NCBI RefSeq assembly: GCF_003369795.1
Contig: NZ_CP026730.1
Coordinates: 5,013,001 to 5,077,000, forward strand
DNA: 64,000 bases
Direction: 5' to 3'
From: Streptomyces sp. CB09001
Lineage (GTDB): Bacteria; Actinomycetota; Actinomycetes; Streptomycetales; Streptomycetaceae
Part shown: positions 61,126-64,000 of the stretch, in pieces
How the letters are laid out: every line of letters begins with the position of its first letter
Numbering within the stretch: position 1 is the stretch's first letter
The notes under the pieces: generated by a model
The model's input: the letters and a program-made list of their open reading frames with translations, nothing else
What the model was told of the DNA's origin: nothing
Databases searched by the model: none
Position numbers and translations under genes: made by a program

Positions 61126-62498
61126 CCGCCACCCTTCCGCAAAGCGTCGCCGCACTCGTCGCCAAGGCATCGCAGCCGGAGTTCGGGGCATGGCGCCGGA
61201 ACGTCGTCCGCCTCGGCGGCTGCACCAACCCGATTCACTTGGTCGGTGCGGCAACGGTCTACGACACGACCACCGGCGCGGCCCTGCTCTCCTACGGTTC
61301 GGACGTCAACGGCGGTCGCCTGCTCACCGCGTGCGGCAACCGGCGGGCGTCTGTCTGCCCGGCCTGCTCGGCCCTGTATCGCTCCGACACGTACCAACTC
61401 GTCCGTGCGGGTCTCGTCGGCGGCAAGAACGTCCCGGAGGTGGTGAGCGGTCATCCGCGAGTGTTCGCCACGCTCACCGCCCCCGGGTACGGCCCGGTCC
61501 ACACTCGCCGTGAACGCGACGGACGTGTACGGCCCTGTCGCCCTCGTCACCGAGGAGAGGACCTCTGTCCGCACGGGGCGCCGGCCGGATGTCGTGAGCG
61601 GCACTCGGCGGACGATCCTCGACTAGGCGAGCCTCTCTGCCCGCGCTGCTACGACTACGCGGGGGCGGTGCTCTGGCACGCGTTCGCCGGTCGGCTCTGG
61701 CACCGGTTCGGGCTGGAGCTGAGGCGGGAAGTCGCACGGCGAGCCGGGCTGTCCCGTACCGAGTTCGGGGAAGTCGCCCGACTCTCGTACGCGAAGGTCG
61801 CCGAGTACCAGCGGCGGGGCCTGGTCCACTTCCATGCCGTGATCCGCCTCGACGGTCCGGACGGGCCCGACTCTGCCCCGCCGAGGTGGGCGACCGTTCC
61901 ACTCCTGGTCGACGCGGTTCAAGCCGTGGTCCGTCGGGTGAGACTGGCAGCTCCCGGCGCGGGCGTCATCGGTCCGCGGGTGCTGCGCTTCGGCGCCCAG
62001 GTCGACGTACGCCCGGTCACCTCGTACCGACGGAGCGCGGGGGAGCGGCCTGCCTCCGCGTCCAGCGTGGCGGGTTACATCGCCAAGTACGCCACCAAGG
62101 GAGCGGAGTCCGCCGGCGCGGTGGACGGTCGTATTCGTCACGCGCGCGAGATGGTCGTGTTGCCGGTGCGCGCGCATGTGCTCCGCATGATCAGCGCGTG
62201 CTGGTGGCTCGGCGGCTTACCGGAGTTCGAGCCGCTCGGCCTGCGGCGCTGGGCTCACATGCTCGGGTACGGCGGTCACTTCTCCACCAAGTCCCGTCGC
62301 TACTCGACCACGCTGACCGCCCTCCGGCAGGCCCGTACCGACCACAGGGCGAAGCAGCAGCGGGCGTCCCTCGGCCTCGTCGCCGACCGTCCGACGGTCA
62401 CGGTCGGCAGGTGGCGCTACGCGGGGCGCGGCTACTCGCCGGAAGCCGCGCTCCTGGCCGCCTCCGTACGGGAGGACGGTGCTTCCCATGGCGCGTGA
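61122..62498 (+). CDS. repSA: Replication initiator of the RepSA type (HUH endonuclease)
   Basis: A 458-residue rolling-circle initiator. A zinc-type pair NRRASVCPACSALYRS lies near 70, a Cys cluster (CRPRH, CPHG, CRERH, CPRC) between 125 and 185, the HUH metal motif VHFHAVIRLDG near 235, and the nicking Tyr region YIAKYATKGAE near 325. ATG 61122 overlaps the preceding stop (ATGA). A TTA codon occurs at 62217-62219. It nicks the element's origin after excision. A truncated relative is fused to an integrase end at 46384-47385. Confidence 0.9.
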   Translation: MTATLPQSVAALVAKASQPEFGAWRRNVVRLGGCTNPIHLVGAATVYDTTTGAALLSYGSDVNGGRLLTACGNRRASVCPACSALYRSDTYQLVRAGLVGGKNVPEVVSGHPRVFATLTAPGYGPVHTRRERDGRVRPCRPRHRGEDLCPHGAPAGCRERHSADDPRLGEPLCPRCYDYAGAVLWHAFAGRLWHRFGLELRREVARRAGLSRTEFGEVARLSYAKVAEYQRRGLVHFHAVIRLDGPDGPDSAPPRWATVPLLVDAVQAVVRRVRLAAPGAGVIGPRVLRFGAQVDVRPVTSYRRSAGERPASASSVAGYIAKYATKGAESAGAVDGRIRHAREMVVLPVRAHVLRMISACWWLGGLPEFEPLGLRRWAHMLGYGGHFSTKSRRYSTTLTALRQARTDHRAKQQRASLGLVADRPTVTVGRWRYAGRGYSPEAALLAASVREDGASHGA

Positions 62499-62700
62499 CG
62501 TCCGAACGAAGGCGGCCGAGCTGCTCACCGTGCGGCAGGTCCTCGACGAACTGGGCGGCATCTCGCGCCGCACCTTCTACCGCTGGCGGGAACTGCGGCT
62601 CGCACCGGCCTGCATCCGCCTCCCGAACGGAGAGCTTAGGGTCCGGCGGGACGTGCTCAACGACTGGTTGGAGGAGCGTGCGGAGGGGGTGGCCTCGTGA
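62488..62700 (+). CDS. xis: Excisionase (Xis), MerR-like HTH
   Basis: A 70-residue winged-helix protein of the excisionase type: ELLTVRQVLDELGGISRRTFYRWRELRLAPACIRLPNGELRVRR with the wing and final helix DVLNDWLEE. It binds attR/attL arms and directs the integrase to excision. ATG 62488 lies inside the rep end with GGAGG upstream; its stop overlaps the int start (GTGA). Confidence 0.93.
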   Translation: MARDVRTKAAELLTVRQVLDELGGISRRTFYRWRELRLAPACIRLPNGELRVRRDVLNDWLEERAEGVAS

Positions 62701-64000
62701 AGTCCTACAAGGCTTCCGTGTGGAAGCTGTCGGTCAACAAGACGACCAAGAAGCCGACCTACATCGTGCGCTGGGTGGTCGGCGGCCGGCCCTTCAGCGA
62801 GTCGTACAAGACCAAGGCGCTGGCCGACCGCTTTCGCGCCAAGCTCGTGCGGGCACTCGACAAGGGAGAGCCGTTCGACACGGTGACGGGCCTGCCCGAC
62901 TCCCTGCGAGGTGGAAGAGCGGCGCTGTCCTTCCTCGACCTGGCGGTCAAGTACGTCGATGCCCGGTGGGCGGAGGCATCCGCGAAGCAGCGGGACAGCA
63001 TGACGGATGCCTTGGCGACGGTCGTTCCTGTCCTGGTCAAGCCGGGACGGGGGCGACCTGCTCCGGAGGTACTGCGCCGGACCCTGCGGTCGTACGTCCT
63101 GCCTGTGCCGCGCAGGGAACGGGAGCGGACGGAGGAGATCGCAGATGCGGTGCGGTGGATCGAGAAGGCATCTCTTCCGGTGGGAGAGCTGCAAGAGATC
63201 GCCCGTGTGCATGAGCTGATCGACGGCTTGGGACGGAGGCTGGACGGCAAGCCTGCGGCGACTCAGACCTACCGGCGCCGCAGGGCCGTGGTGTTCAACG
63301 CGCTCGAATTCGCGGTCGAGCTGGAGCACATCACTTCCAATCCGCTGAGCCGAGTGCGACGGAAGCGGGGCAAGCGTGCGGTGCAGGAGGTTGACCGCCG
63401 AGTGGTGGTGAACCCGCGGCAGGCTCGGGAACTGCTGACCGCGCTTACCTACGTGGGCGGCTACGAGCGGGCGAGCGGTCGACGCCTGCGGGCCTTCTTC
63501 GGGTGCCTGTACTACGCGGCCATGCGGCCGGGCGAGGCGCTCGGCCTTCGCCGCTCCGACTGCGTGCTGCCGGCGAAAGGCTGGGGCCGCATCGAACTGG
63601 CGGAGACACGGCCCACGGCCGGTAAGGCTTGGACCGACTCGGGCGAAGCGCATGATCGACGGGGACTGAAGCAGCGGTCCCAGGGCGAGGTACGCATCGT
63701 GCCGATTCCGCCGCCGCTCGTGCGGCTGCTCCGCGACCACCTGAAGGAGTTCGGTACCGCGGAGGACGGGCGGCTGTTCGCCAGTGAGCGGGGCAACGTG
63801 ATCGCGGCCTCGTCGTACTCGCGAGCCTGGAAGCAAGCCCGTGAACTGGCGCTCGTCCCGCATCAGGTGTCCTCGGTCATGGCATTCCGACCGTACGACC
63901 TCCGTCACGCGGGCGTCTCCCAGTGGCTCAACTCGGGAGTGCCGGCACCGGAGGTCGCCGCTCGCGCGGGCCACTCGGTGGACGTCCTCCTGAAGATCTA
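62697..64000 (+). CDS. int: Tyrosine site-specific integrase (3' end beyond window)
   Basis: At least 434 residues. The N-terminal arm-binding domain begins SYKASVWKLSVNKTTKKPTYIVRW, a core-binding helical domain follows, then the catalytic domain: first Arg in YYAAMRPGEALGLRR, the HxxR in RPYDLRHAGVSQW, and the later His in ARAGHSVDVLL. The window ends at the catalytic Tyr region (LLKIY). GTG 62697 overlaps the xis stop. It should recombine attP with the tRNA-Arg gene whose 3' half is duplicated at 48003. Confidence 0.95.
   Translation, partial: MKSYKASVWKLSVNKTTKKPTYIVRWVVGGRPFSESYKTKALADRFRAKLVRALDKGEPFDTVTGLPDSLRGGRAALSFLDLAVKYVDARWAEASAKQRDSMTDALATVVPVLVKPGRGRPAPEVLRRTLRSYVLPVPRRERERTEEIADAVRWIEKASLPVGELQEIARVHELIDGLGRRLDGKPAATQTYRRRRAVVFNALEFAVELEHITSNPLSRVRRKRGKRAVQEVDRRVVVNPRQARELLTALTYVGGYERASGRRLRAFFGCLYYAAMRPGEALGLRRSDCVLPAKGWGRIELAETRPTAGKAWTDSGEAHDRRGLKQRSQGEVRIVPIPPPLVRLLRDHLKEFGTAEDGRLFASERGNVIAASSYSRAWKQARELALVPHQVSSVMAFRPYDLRHAGVSQWLNSGVPAPEVAARAGHSVDVLLKI

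Larger units (their letters stand above)
48003..64000 (+). mobile_element. pSAM2/AICE-type integrative conjugative element (right end outside the window)
   Basis: From the tRNA-Arg half copy the element carries cargo (48.1-57.4 kb), then the conserved core in the usual order: GntR repressor, SCO3933-type regulator, FtsK-like DNA translocase, small spread-like proteins, HUH replication initiator, excisionase, tyrosine integrase. Transfer of double-stranded DNA by the single FtsK-like protein is the mechanism known for this class. The int gene runs off the window, so attR is not seen. Extent is inferred from gene order and the att half site. Confidence 0.85.

Overview
The DNA is very GC-rich and codes in the style of an actinomycete (frequent GTG/TTG starts, 4-nt ATGA/GTGA overlaps, GGAGG ribosome sites). 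The gene content is that of Streptomyces, close to the S. coelicolor chromosome around the whiE spore-pigment locus: Lon under an HspR-type operator, a conservon (cvnABCD), an FtsW/PBP pair, Ku with a LigD-type polymerase, and the complete whiE cluster. The species call is inference from gene content and remembered synteny.

Layout. 1-16.2 kb: housekeeping and signalling genes (lon, a GH25 muramidase, MarR, a PP2C-like phosphatase, a conservon with a StyA-like monooxygenase, a secreted NlpC/P60 hydrolase, an AurF-like diiron protein with TetR, Uma2). 16.2-30.7 kb: a second FtsW/PBP pair, a secreted SH3-type protein, an orphan histidine kinase with a lipoprotein, a DSP-type phosphatase, a NERD protein, the NHEJ pair, an ABC exporter with TetR, and envelope proteins. 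30.9-38.7 kb: whiE ORFI-VII on the minus strand and ORFVIII divergent, making and tailoring an aromatic polyketide spore pigment. 38.8-45.6 kb: patatin, AsnC/Lrp, nitroreductase, a papain-like secreted protease, an XRE regulator, DUF523, an NTF2-like protein and HxlR.

45.6 kb to the end is accessory DNA: a PIN-type toxin-antitoxin pair, an in-frame Rep::Int fusion left by an older integrative element, a mini-protein with two CCHC zinc knuckles, and a duplicated 3' half of a tRNA-Arg(CCG) gene with its terminator. That tRNA copy marks the left end of a second, apparently intact pSAM2/AICE-type element. Its cargo (48.1-57.4 kb) is followed by a standard core: GntR repressor, SCO3933-type regulator, FtsK-like transfer ATPase, small spread-type proteins, HUH replication initiator, excisionase, and a tyrosine integrase cut by the window end. 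The cargo includes an AT-richer island holding a reverse transcriptase and a membrane-anchored NUDIX protein of the SMODS-associated (Cap16-like) kind, preceded by a hairpin-rich 280-bp leader. This is the best candidate here for an undescribed system, most likely anti-phage defence.

Family calls rest on motifs read by eye; no database search was run.
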